Of a stretch of DNA of 64,000 bases, positions 27,195-35,664 are shown piece by piece (positions within the stretch are counted from its first letter, which is position 1; each line of letters begins with the position of its first letter). The notes under the pieces were generated by a model. The model saw only the letters and a program-made list of their open reading frames with translations, was not told the DNA's origin and did not search any database. Location of the stretch: positions 372,001-436,000 of the forward strand of contig NZ_JUHH01000001.1 of the NCBI RefSeq assembly GCF_000799735.1. The letters are read 5' to 3'. The position numbers and the translations under genes were made by a program. This stretch comes from Methylotenera sp. G11. GTDB taxonomy: Bacteria > Pseudomonadota > Gammaproteobacteria > Burkholderiales > Methylophilaceae.

Positions 27195-27458
27195 ATGAAA
27201 ATTAAATTATTTTATTTTGCAAGGTTAAAAGAATCGCTCAAGTATTCAACAGAGGACCTTGAGCTTTCCGAGGCAGACGGCCCGTGGACGATCTTGAAAC
27301 TCAAGGCTTTGCTGTCCAAGCGCGGTGATGTCTGGGGGCAGATGCTGATGGGTAAGCTGAAAGTGCGTGCCGCTATCAACCATGCGCTCGTGCATGACAA
27401 TGCCGCCATTGCCGATGGTGATGAGGTGGCGTTTTTTCCGCCGGTGACCGGCGGTTGA
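27195..27458 (+). CDS. moaD: Molybdopterin synthase small subunit
   Basis: Ubiquitin-like sulfur carrier of 87 residues that delivers sulfur to precursor Z during molybdenum cofactor synthesis. The C-terminus PPVTGG ends in the diagnostic Gly-Gly that is adenylated and thiocarboxylated. The N-terminal FYFARLKESL fits the family. It lies 18 bases before moaE, its partner subunit; moaA, moaC and moeB are not nearby. Confidence 0.95.
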   Translation: MKIKLFYFARLKESLKYSTEDLELSEADGPWTILKLKALLSKRGDVWGQMLMGKLKVRAAINHALVHDNAAIADGDEVAFFPPVTGG

Positions 27459-27476
27459 TTCATTGCCAGGACTGAT

Positions 27477-27938
27477 ATGACTGTTCGTGTACAGACAGAA
27501 GATTTTGATGCTGGTTTTGAAATCAACCAGCTGCGCAGGGCACGCAGGGATGTCGGTGCCGTGGTCAGTTTTATCGGCCAGGTGCGCGATATCAACGAAG
27601 GGGACGAGGTTTCGCAGCTGACGCTGGAACATTATCCGGGCATGACTGAAAAGTCTCTGGAGGCGATCATTGCCCAGGCCAGAACGCGCTGGAACATTAT
27701 GGATGTGCTGATTATCCATCGTGTCGGCACATTGCAGCCATGCGACCAGATCGTGCTGGTGGCCGTGAGCGGCGGGCATCGCGGTGAAGCTTTTGCCGCC
27801 TGTGCATTCGTGATGGATTACCTGAAAACCGAAGCGCCATTCTGGAAGAAAGAAGTGACGCAATCAGGTGAGCGCTGGGTGGAAGCTAAAACTTCGGATG
27901 ATGAGGCCAGGGAGCGCTGGGATAAGGCTCCGGAATGA
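27477..27938 (+). CDS. moaE: Molybdopterin synthase catalytic subunit
   Basis: Large subunit (153 residues) that inserts two sulfurs into cyclic pyranopterin monophosphate. Characteristic segments are AVVSFIGQVRD, LTLEHYPGMTEKSL, IIHRVGTLQPCDQIVLVAVSGGHRGEAF and the active-site lysines in KTEAPFWKKE. Length and motifs are normal. It forms a unit with moaD, possibly with rmuC upstream. Confidence 0.96.
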   Translation: MTVRVQTEDFDAGFEINQLRRARRDVGAVVSFIGQVRDINEGDEVSQLTLEHYPGMTEKSLEAIIAQARTRWNIMDVLIIHRVGTLQPCDQIVLVAVSGGHRGEAFAACAFVMDYLKTEAPFWKKEVTQSGERWVEAKTSDDEARERWDKAPE

Positions 27939-28031
27939 AACACCAAAACAAGACACTGGACTCAATGCCAGGTACAGGAAAAATGATTAATTTATGCATC
28001 ATGTTGATGACGTGATGCGAATATTGGAAAT

Positions 28032-30140
28032 ATGCAGAATACACTTACACCTCAGCAGCTGACATTGAATATCGACGCCGGGCAATTTAACTTTGCCGAT
28101 ACGTCGGAACTGATTGTCGACGGTCAGAACAGCCCGCAATACCAGGCTTGGGTAACGCAGGCGGAAGCTAAAAAAGCGGCGGAGTTCGGGTTAAGCATCC
28201 GGCATCCGGGCTTTAACCTGCTGGCATTGGGCGAACCAGGCTCCGGCCGTACGACATTGATGCTGAATATGATGCATGAGGCTGCTGCAAGATCGCCGGT
28301 GGTCAGCGACCTGGTTGCCTTATACCAGTTTGATGCCAACGGCAAGCCGATGTTCCTGAAACTGCCTGCCGGTGCCGGTACCCAGTTAAAACAGGCCATG
28401 GATAATTTTGTGCGCGTTTTTGCCAAAGACCTGCCGGCTTTGCTAGAAGCCAAGACACAGCAGAACTCCATAGCGCCGTTGCAGATATTTCTTGAGGGCC
28501 AGCTGGCCACAGTCAAGGCCAGCCTCACTTTGATCGGCGCTGACAAAATCCCTGCGCATTACTTCACGGCTTTGCAGCAGGATATCCTGGATACGCTAGA
28601 CGCATGGCAGCCCAGCCCGGGTGCTGAGGGTGAATCGAACATCGAAGCACTCATGAATGAGAGTTTCTTTGGCCGCTACCGCGCCAATCTGCTCGTGGAG
28701 CATCATGCAGGGCAGCATGCGCCCGTCCTGTATGACAACGATCCCAGCCTGCAATCTTTGTTCGGCGGCATAGAAAGCGCCAGCGAGGCGAGCAATATTC
28801 CCGATTTCATGCGTTTGCGTGCCGGCAACCTGCTGCGTGCCGATGCCGGCACTTTGCTGCTGCACCTGCGTGATATTCTGGCCGATGAACAGAATGGCGC
28901 GCATATCCTTGAGAAACTGCATCGCTTTTTACGTAACGGCACGTTGCAGATCGAAGATTTAACAAGCAGCAGCAGCCAGGGCAGCAGCCTGATCAATGCA
29001 CAGGCGGCAATCCCGGTTTCCGTGAAGATCGTACTAATCGCAACGCGTGAGGATTATTACGAACTGCTCGGCATTACACCGGATTTCTTCGATTACTTTC
29101 CGATCAAGATCGAATTTGCCGACCAGGTGAAAGCCAATGCGGAACATTATGCCGCATACGCATCTTTTGTTGCATACAAGTGCCAGCAGCATCACTGCCG
29201 ACATTTTACGGCAGAGGCATTGGCTGGCCTGCTGCAGGCCATGCACAGGCTGATTGAAGACCAGACCCGGCTCAGCACCAAATTCGGGGTGCTAGAAAAA
29301 CTGCTGCTTGAAAGCTCGGTTGCAGCAGAGCTGCGTGGCGCAGCCCTGGTAGGCATCGAGGATGTGAAATCAGCGATACAGCGTAAATATGCCCGCCACA
29401 GCTATATTGAGTCGCACATGCGTGATTCAATCGTCGATAAAGAATTGATTATCAGCGTGTATGGTGAATCTGTCGGGCAGATCAACGGCCTGACGCATAT
29501 CGACCTTTCGGAGGCGAGCTTTGGCTCGCCGGTGCGGATTTCGGCCAACTGTTATGCAGGCAGCCGCGGTGTGCTGACCATTGACCGCGAAGTCAGGATG
29601 AGCGGCCCAACGCATGATAAAGGCGTGATGATTCTGCAAAGCTGGCTGCATAGCAATTTTGCACATCTGAATCCTTTGAACCTGACGGCTTCACTGGTGT
29701 TCGAGCAGGAATACAGCGGCGTGGATGGCGACTCGGCTTCATGTGCCGAACTTTTTGCATTGCTGTCTTCATTGGCGCAGTTGCCGATAAAGCAGGGCAT
29801 TGCGGTTACCGGCGCCCTGAACCAGCACGGTGAAGTGCTGCCGATCGGCGGTTTGAATGAAAAGATCGAAGGTTACTTCAGGGTCTGCAAGGAGATCGGC
29901 CTGGATGGCAAGCAAGGGGTGCTGATCCCTGAGCGCAATATGCGGCACCTGATGCTGAGCGACGAGGTCATCCAGGCTGTGAGTGACGGCCGGTTCCATA
30001 TTGCGACCATGAATAACGTGGCCGACGGTATACAGCATGTCACGGGACGCAGCCTGCAGGAATTGAATAGCCTGGCTGAACAAGCGCTGCGGGGGTTTAA
30101 GCAGACGCTTGAAGCGAACTTGCCTAAACTGGACCGTTGA
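28032..30140 (+). CDS. Lon-like ATP-dependent protease (AAA_32 type)
   Basis: 702-residue protein of the Lon-related group that includes E. coli YcbZ. The ATPase part has a P-loop GEPGSGRTTLM in which Arg stands where Lys is usual. The C-terminal S16 protease domain carries the catalytic serine in DGDSAS (Ser568) and lysine in GGLNEKIEG (Lys611), so proteolysis should be intact. A helical insertion lies between. Physiological substrates of this group are poorly known. It starts about 94 bases after moaE and is followed 48 bases later by the Hsp15-like gene. Confidence 0.88.
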   Translation: MQNTLTPQQLTLNIDAGQFNFADTSELIVDGQNSPQYQAWVTQAEAKKAAEFGLSIRHPGFNLLALGEPGSGRTTLMLNMMHEAAARSPVVSDLVALYQFDANGKPMFLKLPAGAGTQLKQAMDNFVRVFAKDLPALLEAKTQQNSIAPLQIFLEGQLATVKASLTLIGADKIPAHYFTALQQDILDTLDAWQPSPGAEGESNIEALMNESFFGRYRANLLVEHHAGQHAPVLYDNDPSLQSLFGGIESASEASNIPDFMRLRAGNLLRADAGTLLLHLRDILADEQNGAHILEKLHRFLRNGTLQIEDLTSSSSQGSSLINAQAAIPVSVKIVLIATREDYYELLGITPDFFDYFPIKIEFADQVKANAEHYAAYASFVAYKCQQHHCRHFTAEALAGLLQAMHRLIEDQTRLSTKFGVLEKLLLESSVAAELRGAALVGIEDVKSAIQRKYARHSYIESHMRDSIVDKELIISVYGESVGQINGLTHIDLSEASFGSPVRISANCYAGSRGVLTIDREVRMSGPTHDKGVMILQSWLHSNFAHLNPLNLTASLVFEQEYSGVDGDSASCAELFALLSSLAQLPIKQGIAVTGALNQHGEVLPIGGLNEKIEGYFRVCKEIGLDGKQGVLIPERNMRHLMLSDEVIQAVSDGRFHIATMNNVADGIQHVTGRSLQELNSLAEQALRGFKQTLEANLPKLDR

Positions 30141-30188
30141 TTGCCAGCCGGATAACACATTTATTTTATTCACCCAACTATTCAGACC

Positions 30189-30593
30189 ATGATGGCAAAT
30201 GAAGATGATATTAAATGCAGGCTTGATAAATGGCTGTGGGCTGCGCGATTCTTTAAAACACGCAGCCTTGCAACGACAGCCATAGAAACCGGTAAGGTGC
30301 ATGTCGATGGCGACCGGGTAAAACCCGCTAAAGAGGTGAAAATTGGGCAGATTGTACATATCCGTAACCGCGACTTTGAGATCGAGGTTGATGTACAGGC
30401 TTTGTCGAATGTACGTAAAGGCGCGCCTGAAGCGGCCTTGCTGTACCAGGAAACACAGGCCAGTATCGCTAAGCGTGAACATGCGAAACTTACCGGCGAG
30501 CACGAATTTGCACAGCGTGACCGCGGTGCAGGGCGGCCTACCAAACGCCAGTTAAGAGACATTAAAAAATTTACAGGCAACAGCTACGGTTAG
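30189..30593 (+). CDS. hslR: Hsp15-like S4-domain RNA-binding protein
   Basis: 134-residue protein with the S4 RNA-binding fold: CRLDKWLWAARFFKTRSLA and IETGKVHVDGDRVKPAKEVKIGQ are the family hallmarks. Hsp15 rescues stalled 50S subunits that carry nascent peptidyl-tRNA after heat shock. The basic C-terminus with RGAGRPTKRQLRDI is typical. Two ATG codons stand in tandem at the start. It closes the housekeeping stretch before the surface glycan region. Confidence 0.9.
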   Translation: MMANEDDIKCRLDKWLWAARFFKTRSLATTAIETGKVHVDGDRVKPAKEVKIGQIVHIRNRDFEIEVDVQALSNVRKGAPEAALLYQETQASIAKREHAKLTGEHEFAQRDRGAGRPTKRQLRDIKKFTGNSYG

Positions 30594-30646
30594 CCGTATT
30601 GAATCCGGCATTGTTTAATTAATGAGCTAAAGTAAGAGTTACAGTA

Positions 30647-30670
30647 GTAATCAACCAAACTAATGATTAC
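30647..30670. promoter_or_regulatory. Inverted repeat ahead of the glycan export gene
   Basis: GTAATCA (30647-30653) and TGATTAC (30664-30670) are perfect complements separated by 10 bases, 50 bases before the first gene of the AT-rich block. Could be an operator; no promoter boxes are clear. Confidence 0.35.
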
Positions 30671-30719
30671 AAGAGTTATCCACTTAGTTGCATGTCTTTA
30701 AAAATCAATTCTAAAAAAC

Positions 30720-32468
30720 GTGAAAAATAATTTAAAAAAAATATTATTAATTTTAAGCCAAGAGGAGCGAAAACGCGCGGCCATATTACTTCTACTTATG
30801 ATATTTGTAGCCTTTATGGAGGTTGTTGGGGTGGCTTCAGTCGTGCCTTTTCTAGCTGTGTTGGGAAACCCTCAAGTTATTGAAACAAACACATACCTTG
30901 CAATAGTTTATAAGTTGTTAGGTTTTTCTGATCAATATTCTTTTTTGTTGGCGCTAGGGGTAATGACATTAGGTTTAATGATTTTAACCGCGGTCGTAAG
31001 AGTTGGTTTTCAATACGGACTAGCTCGATTCTCTTCAATGAGAATTCATAGTATTGCGAATCGTCTTTTGGAAAGCTATTTGAGCCAACCTTATAGTTAT
31101 TTTCTTGAAAATAATTCTAGCAACATGTCTAAGACTATACTTTCAGAGGTTGATGAGGTGGTTAAGCAAACCTTTGCACCAATGATGAGTTTCATATCTT
31201 ATTCTTTAGTTTCGTTAGCTATTTTTTTTCTTCTTGTCGTTGTTGACTCCAAATTAGCTATTATTCTTTCGCTTGTTTTTGGTGGATTTTATGGCCTTAT
31301 GCACTTGATTTTTAGACGTTTTTTGAAAAAAATTGGTAATGAGCGTAAGAAGGAAAATGCTAAGCGTTTTCAAATTGCGGCTGAAATATTTGGAGGAATT
31401 AAAGATTTAAAAGTCTTGGGTAGAGAAAATGCTTATTTGTCAGCCTTCAGGAAGCCTTCGCTTTTGTATGCCAAGCATCAGTCTACAGCCATAATTCTTT
31501 CTCAATTACCCAGATATTTTATTGAAGTATTTGTATTTGCAGCAATCCTTGGAATCGCCTTAATCTCTTTGAATAAAGATGATACAAATCTCGGGCAACT
31601 TTTACCCGTGCTTGGTTTGTACGCTATGGCAAGCATGAGGTTGAAGCCTGCAATGGACCGTATATATGAGTCTTTAAGTAAAATGAGTTTCGGGGCTGCA
31701 GCGCTTGACCATATATTAAATGATTTAAGTTGCAATAAGAAAAGGATTAAGCAGTTTGAATCCGAGAGTCATAAAATATCTTTAAAAAAAGAGATTCAGT
31801 TAAGTGGTATTTATTTTAAGTACTCTGGTGCTCATAACGACTCTTTAAAAGATATAAATCTTACCATCCGAGCAAAAAGCTCATTAGGTGTTATTGGAGC
31901 TACTGGAGCCGGGAAAAGTACTCTGATTGATTTAATACTTGGTCTTCACGTACCTGATAAAGGAAAGATTTTTATAGATGGTGAGCCATTAACAGAGAAA
32001 AACACGCGCTCATGGCAAAACTCTATTGGATACGTCCCACAACATATTTTTCTAGCCGATGATAGTATTTTGTCGAATATTGCTTTTGGAGTTTCCAAGG
32101 ACAGCATAGATTTCAAAGCATCAGAGCTGGCGGCACAATTGGCGATGTTGGATGAATTTATATTATCTTTACCAAAAGGATATGAAACGCATATAGGCGA
32201 GAGAGGCGTGCGCTTGTCTGGTGGGCAGCGACAGAGAATTGGCATAGCTCGAGCGCTATATCACAACCCTGATCTTTTGATTTTTGATGAAGCCACCAGC
32301 GCGCTAGACAATGAAACTGAAGCTGAAGTGATGAAGGCAATAAATAGTATCAGTGGAAAGAAAACCATCATCATGATTGCGCATAGACTGAGTACATTAG
32401 ATAAGTGTGATCAGGTGATCAGACTGGATTCTGGGTTGGCAACAATAGAAAAGCGTAAAAGTATATAA
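30720..32468 (+). CDS. ABC exporter, fused permease and ATPase
   Basis: 582-residue half-transporter of the MsbA/PglK type, which works as a dimer to flip lipid-linked sugars or lipids. Six hydrophobic segments fill residues 15-320. The nucleotide-binding domain shows Walker A GATGAGKST, signature LSGGQRQRIGIARAL and Walker B LLIFDEATSALD. Translation starts at GTG 30720. Codons are strikingly AT-rich compared with hslR before it; the 60 bases 31201-31260 contain only 18 G or C. Together with the glycosyltransferases and sulfotransferases downstream it probably flips an undecaprenyl-linked glycan (inference), which would be a second export route beside the Wzx-like protein at 48656. Confidence 0.9.
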   Translation: MKNNLKKILLILSQEERKRAAILLLLMIFVAFMEVVGVASVVPFLAVLGNPQVIETNTYLAIVYKLLGFSDQYSFLLALGVMTLGLMILTAVVRVGFQYGLARFSSMRIHSIANRLLESYLSQPYSYFLENNSSNMSKTILSEVDEVVKQTFAPMMSFISYSLVSLAIFFLLVVVDSKLAIILSLVFGGFYGLMHLIFRRFLKKIGNERKKENAKRFQIAAEIFGGIKDLKVLGRENAYLSAFRKPSLLYAKHQSTAIILSQLPRYFIEVFVFAAILGIALISLNKDDTNLGQLLPVLGLYAMASMRLKPAMDRIYESLSKMSFGAAALDHILNDLSCNKKRIKQFESESHKISLKKEIQLSGIYFKYSGAHNDSLKDINLTIRAKSSLGVIGATGAGKSTLIDLILGLHVPDKGKIFIDGEPLTEKNTRSWQNSIGYVPQHIFLADDSILSNIAFGVSKDSIDFKASELAAQLAMLDEFILSLPKGYETHIGERGVRLSGGQRQRIGIARALYHNPDLLIFDEATSALDNETEAEVMKAINSISGKKTIIMIAHRLSTLDKCDQVIRLDSGLATIEKRKSI

Positions 32469-33197
32469 ATGAAAAAAAATCAAAAAGGTGTTATTTATGT
32501 AGTGACATCGCAACAGACCAATGTTTATATTACCGCTGCAATACAATCTGCAAAAAGTTTTGTTGAGCATTGTCCAGGTATCCCGATACATATTTTTACA
32601 GACACGGGAGGGCTTGATTTCATTTCTGGTATGCAAGGCTCCCCATTTAGCTCATTTGAGCTGATAGAGAATCCTCATTATCGGTCAAAGGTAGACTATA
32701 TGTCTAAAACGCCCTTTGAATATACGCTGTATCTTGATTCAGATACCATGATTGTTGATGATGTTTCAGAGATGTTTGGTCTTTTAGATCGATTTGATAT
32801 TGCTATTGCACATGCACATAAAAGGAACTTTTATTTAACTTCTGAGCAATGGAGGGAAAGCATTCCGCCAAGTTTTCCTCAGTTCAATAGCGGAGTGATA
32901 CTCTATAAAAAGTCTCCGCAGGTTAGTTCATTTCTAGGTAGCTGGAGAGATAGTTTTCATACTGCCAAGATCAAAAAAGATCAGGTAACGCTTCGTGAGT
33001 TAATATGGTTAAGTGATTTGCGGATAGCGACTTTACCTCCTGAATACAATATTAGATATCAAAAATATATAAGAATTTGGAGCCCTGTCGAGGCTAACCC
33101 TAAGATATTACATATGGCTAAATTCCATAAAACTAAATTGCAGTCATTATTAGAATTGAAAGATAGACTGCTTTCTAAACTTCTCAAATTAAAGTAA
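32469..33197 (+). CDS. Probable nucleotide-sugar glycosyltransferase
   Basis: Cytoplasmic protein of 242 residues whose start codon directly follows the stop of the ABC exporter. YLDSDTMIVDD is a typical DxD metal and nucleotide-sugar site of GT-A fold enzymes, and FNSGVILYKKSPQ and KKDQVTLRELIW resemble GT8 or related putative nucleotide-diphospho-sugar transferases. Donor and acceptor are unknown. Base use is AT-rich like its neighbours. The C-terminus is lysine-rich and may sit on the membrane. Confidence 0.75.
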   Translation: MKKNQKGVIYVVTSQQTNVYITAAIQSAKSFVEHCPGIPIHIFTDTGGLDFISGMQGSPFSSFELIENPHYRSKVDYMSKTPFEYTLYLDSDTMIVDDVSEMFGLLDRFDIAIAHAHKRNFYLTSEQWRESIPPSFPQFNSGVILYKKSPQVSSFLGSWRDSFHTAKIKKDQVTLRELIWLSDLRIATLPPEYNIRYQKYIRIWSPVEANPKILHMAKFHKTKLQSLLELKDRLLSKLLKLK

Positions 33198-33206
33198 TAC
33201 TTACAG

Positions 33207-34625
33207 ATGAACAAAGTCACTCCTAAAGTTTTCATTATTGGCTTTCATAAAACCGGAACTTCTTCAATTTCTGTAGCGTTGGAGTATTTGGGTTATAACG
33301 TGATTCATGGTGATTCTACATCTGCTTTTCATGGTGGAACCGAAGGTGTGGCTTTACTGGAAAAGTACATCAAACGCGGTAATTATCAGTTACCAACGCT
33401 CGATTTATATGATGCCTTTGCTGATAATCCATATTTTTCTATATGGGAAGAGTTGATCAAACAATATCCGGACGCTAAGTATATTCTCAGTATAAGAGAT
33501 GAGGATAAATGGATAGATAGTTGTGTCCGATATTATGCTGGCAGAAGAGTGAGACCAATGCGTGAGTGGATGTTCGGTCAGCATGCTGACCCTTCCGCAA
33601 ATGAAGAATCTAGGCAGCAATGGTTAAAAAAGTACCGAAATCATAATCAAAAGATTATGGATTATTTTAAATCCATCAATAAGGATTTACTTGTAATAGA
33701 CATTTCAAAAGGGGATGGTTGGACAGAGCTTTGTGCCTTTCTTGGTCAAAAAATACCTCAAAAAGATTTCCCTCATATTAATAAAAGTATAGATGGAGGT
33801 ATACGTAACGCAATAACTAAATTTAAACAGGAACTTAAAGCCTTTTGTATTAAAGGGGTTACTTTAAGGATATATAAAAAGTTATTTCAGATTTATTGTA
33901 ATTATCATCCGGTATATAGTGCGGTTGATTCTCGTGTTCCTAAAATCTGGGTGGCAAGTCGCAGCTCATTTCAAAAGACTGGTAAGTATTGTTATTTTCG
34001 CATTCCAAAATGTGCCAACTCAACAATTAGTAAGACATTAGCTCATTATGACCCCTCGATTGTTTATGATGACAATAATGATATAGATGGCAAGGTTGCA
34101 AAAAGTAAGTTTGCTAATATTGGCGCAACTCATGTATTGAGCAAAACTAGCCTAAGAAAAAAATACTCCTTATTTACATTTGTACGCAACCCATATACCA
34201 GAGTTCTCTCGGCCTATCTGGATAAAATAGACGGTTTTAAGAAAGCGTTCTTTGAAACCAGGAGTTCGGTCAGGCAGTTTTCTGAATCCGGTAACGTCAC
34301 TTTTGAGGCTTTTGTGACTTATCTGGAAAATGGCGGATTGTTTCATGACCCACATTGGGCACCTCAAACATATCTTTTGCCCTTGGCACCTTCAGAGATT
34401 CCATTTATTGGGAAAGTTGAGAATATTGATAAGGATCTCTCAGCACTGGTTAATCATCTTTTTGGAGAGGGTGCATATAAAGATCCAAAAAACAGGGAAG
34501 ACAGTCGAAAAAAATCCAGTGAAATTGCGTCAGACTATTACACGGACGATTTAAAAAATCGTGTTTACAAGTTATATAAAGTTGACTTTGACGCATTTTC
34601 TTATCCACAAGACACACCATTTTAG
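33207..34625 (+). CDS. Fused double sulfotransferase
   Basis: 472-residue protein that seems to join two sulfotransferase domains. The N-terminal half (about 8-200) begins FIIGFHKTGTSSISVALEYL, a PAPS 5'-phosphosulfate loop of the Sulfotransfer_4-like group, with a later YILSIRDEDKWIDSC helix resembling the 3'-phosphate site. The C-terminal half (about 245-470) has a second loop F264-R-I-P-K-C-A-N-S and the 3'-phosphate motif F325-V-R-N-P-Y-T-R, as in Sulfotransfer_2 carbohydrate sulfotransferases. No membrane anchor or signal is seen, so it acts in the cytoplasm, probably on a nucleotide- or lipid-linked sugar. Both halves keep a candidate PAPS site. It lies nine bases after the glycosyltransferase gene. 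Confidence 0.78.
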   Translation: MNKVTPKVFIIGFHKTGTSSISVALEYLGYNVIHGDSTSAFHGGTEGVALLEKYIKRGNYQLPTLDLYDAFADNPYFSIWEELIKQYPDAKYILSIRDEDKWIDSCVRYYAGRRVRPMREWMFGQHADPSANEESRQQWLKKYRNHNQKIMDYFKSINKDLLVIDISKGDGWTELCAFLGQKIPQKDFPHINKSIDGGIRNAITKFKQELKAFCIKGVTLRIYKKLFQIYCNYHPVYSAVDSRVPKIWVASRSSFQKTGKYCYFRIPKCANSTISKTLAHYDPSIVYDDNNDIDGKVAKSKFANIGATHVLSKTSLRKKYSLFTFVRNPYTRVLSAYLDKIDGFKKAFFETRSSVRQFSESGNVTFEAFVTYLENGGLFHDPHWAPQTYLLPLAPSEIPFIGKVENIDKDLSALVNHLFGEGAYKDPKNREDSRKKSSEIASDYYTDDLKNRVYKLYKVDFDAFSYPQDTPF

Positions 34626-34658
34626 TGATTTAAAATTTTGCTTTATGACCAGAGTCTG

Positions 34659-35585
34659 ATGCCTGATTCATTACAACAAGATATTCAGCCGGTATTTATC
34701 GGCGGGTGTGACCGGAGCGGAACAACCTTTTTAGCGTCAATGATTGGCAACACTGACTGTGCAATCACCACGCCTGAGTCTCAATTCAAAGTTGATTTCT
34801 TAAGTTGCAATGGGAAAAACTTTCACTCGCCATCGATATGGCGACTTAAGTTGTGGGGGCTATCTAAGAAGCGTTTGGAAGAGATATTTAAGTGTTCGGT
34901 TAATGGAAAAGAGCTAGTGACAAGGTTGGTTTTCGAATATGCTCAAGTTTATAAAAATAATCAGCCGCAATATTGGATAGATCATACTCCCACGAATTTT
35001 CAGAATTACAAGGTGCTTAATCAGCATTACCCGAATGCAAAGTTTGTCCATATTATAAGAGATGGACGTGCTGTTGCCTCATCTGTAATGCCCTTGGCAT
35101 GGGGTCCAACCAATTCGAATGATGCCGCCGTATGGTGGCTAACTAAAATTAGCTTTGGTTTGGCTGCCCAGCTGTCAGCACCTGAAAAAGTTATCACCGT
35201 TAAGTATGAAGATATTTTGCAAAATCCAGAAACTGAACTTAAAAAAGTTTGCGCTTTTATAGGGATGCCTTATAACAAAGATATGTTGCTGGGCAAAGGG
35301 TTTTCTGTACCTGGCTATACAAAAAAACAACATTCCTCCATTGGCCAGTTGCCAGATAATAGTAAAACAGATAATTGGAAAAGTAACTTAAGCAAGCGTG
35401 ATATTGAGATTTTTGAATATCATTCCTTAGGTATGCTGGAAAGTCTGGGCTATGAAGTCATACATCACAGGCCTTTAGCCATTACTAGAAAAGAGCGGTT
35501 TTTCTTTTTTTTGAATTATATTTTCCTGCAATATCTAAAGCAGACTATTCGTCGAAAATTGCGAACTTACCGAGAATTAAAGTAA
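34659..35585 (+). CDS. Sulfotransferase family protein
   Basis: Cytoplasmic sulfotransferase of 308 residues. The PAPS loop is FIGGCDRSGTTFLASMIG near the N-terminus and the 3'-phosphate site is FVHIIRDGRAVASSV; DHTPTNFQNY and YEDILQNPETEL are usual for the Sulfotransfer_1/3 group. ATG 34659 is chosen over an in-frame TTG at 34638 because neither has a good ribosome site and the conserved core starts after it. The basic C-terminal tail (LKQTIRRKLRTYRELK) may touch the membrane. With the double enzyme before it, the locus encodes three sulfotransferase domains in a row. Confidence 0.85.
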   Translation: MPDSLQQDIQPVFIGGCDRSGTTFLASMIGNTDCAITTPESQFKVDFLSCNGKNFHSPSIWRLKLWGLSKKRLEEIFKCSVNGKELVTRLVFEYAQVYKNNQPQYWIDHTPTNFQNYKVLNQHYPNAKFVHIIRDGRAVASSVMPLAWGPTNSNDAAVWWLTKISFGLAAQLSAPEKVITVKYEDILQNPETELKKVCAFIGMPYNKDMLLGKGFSVPGYTKKQHSSIGQLPDNSKTDNWKSNLSKRDIEIFEYHSLGMLESLGYEVIHHRPLAITRKERFFFFLNYIFLQYLKQTIRRKLRTYRELK

Positions 35586-35664
35586 ATAAATATGCTTACA
35601 TAATGTTCCCGATATATTGCTGTAATAATGATTTTTATCAATTGTATCAATAGGAAATTATAGT

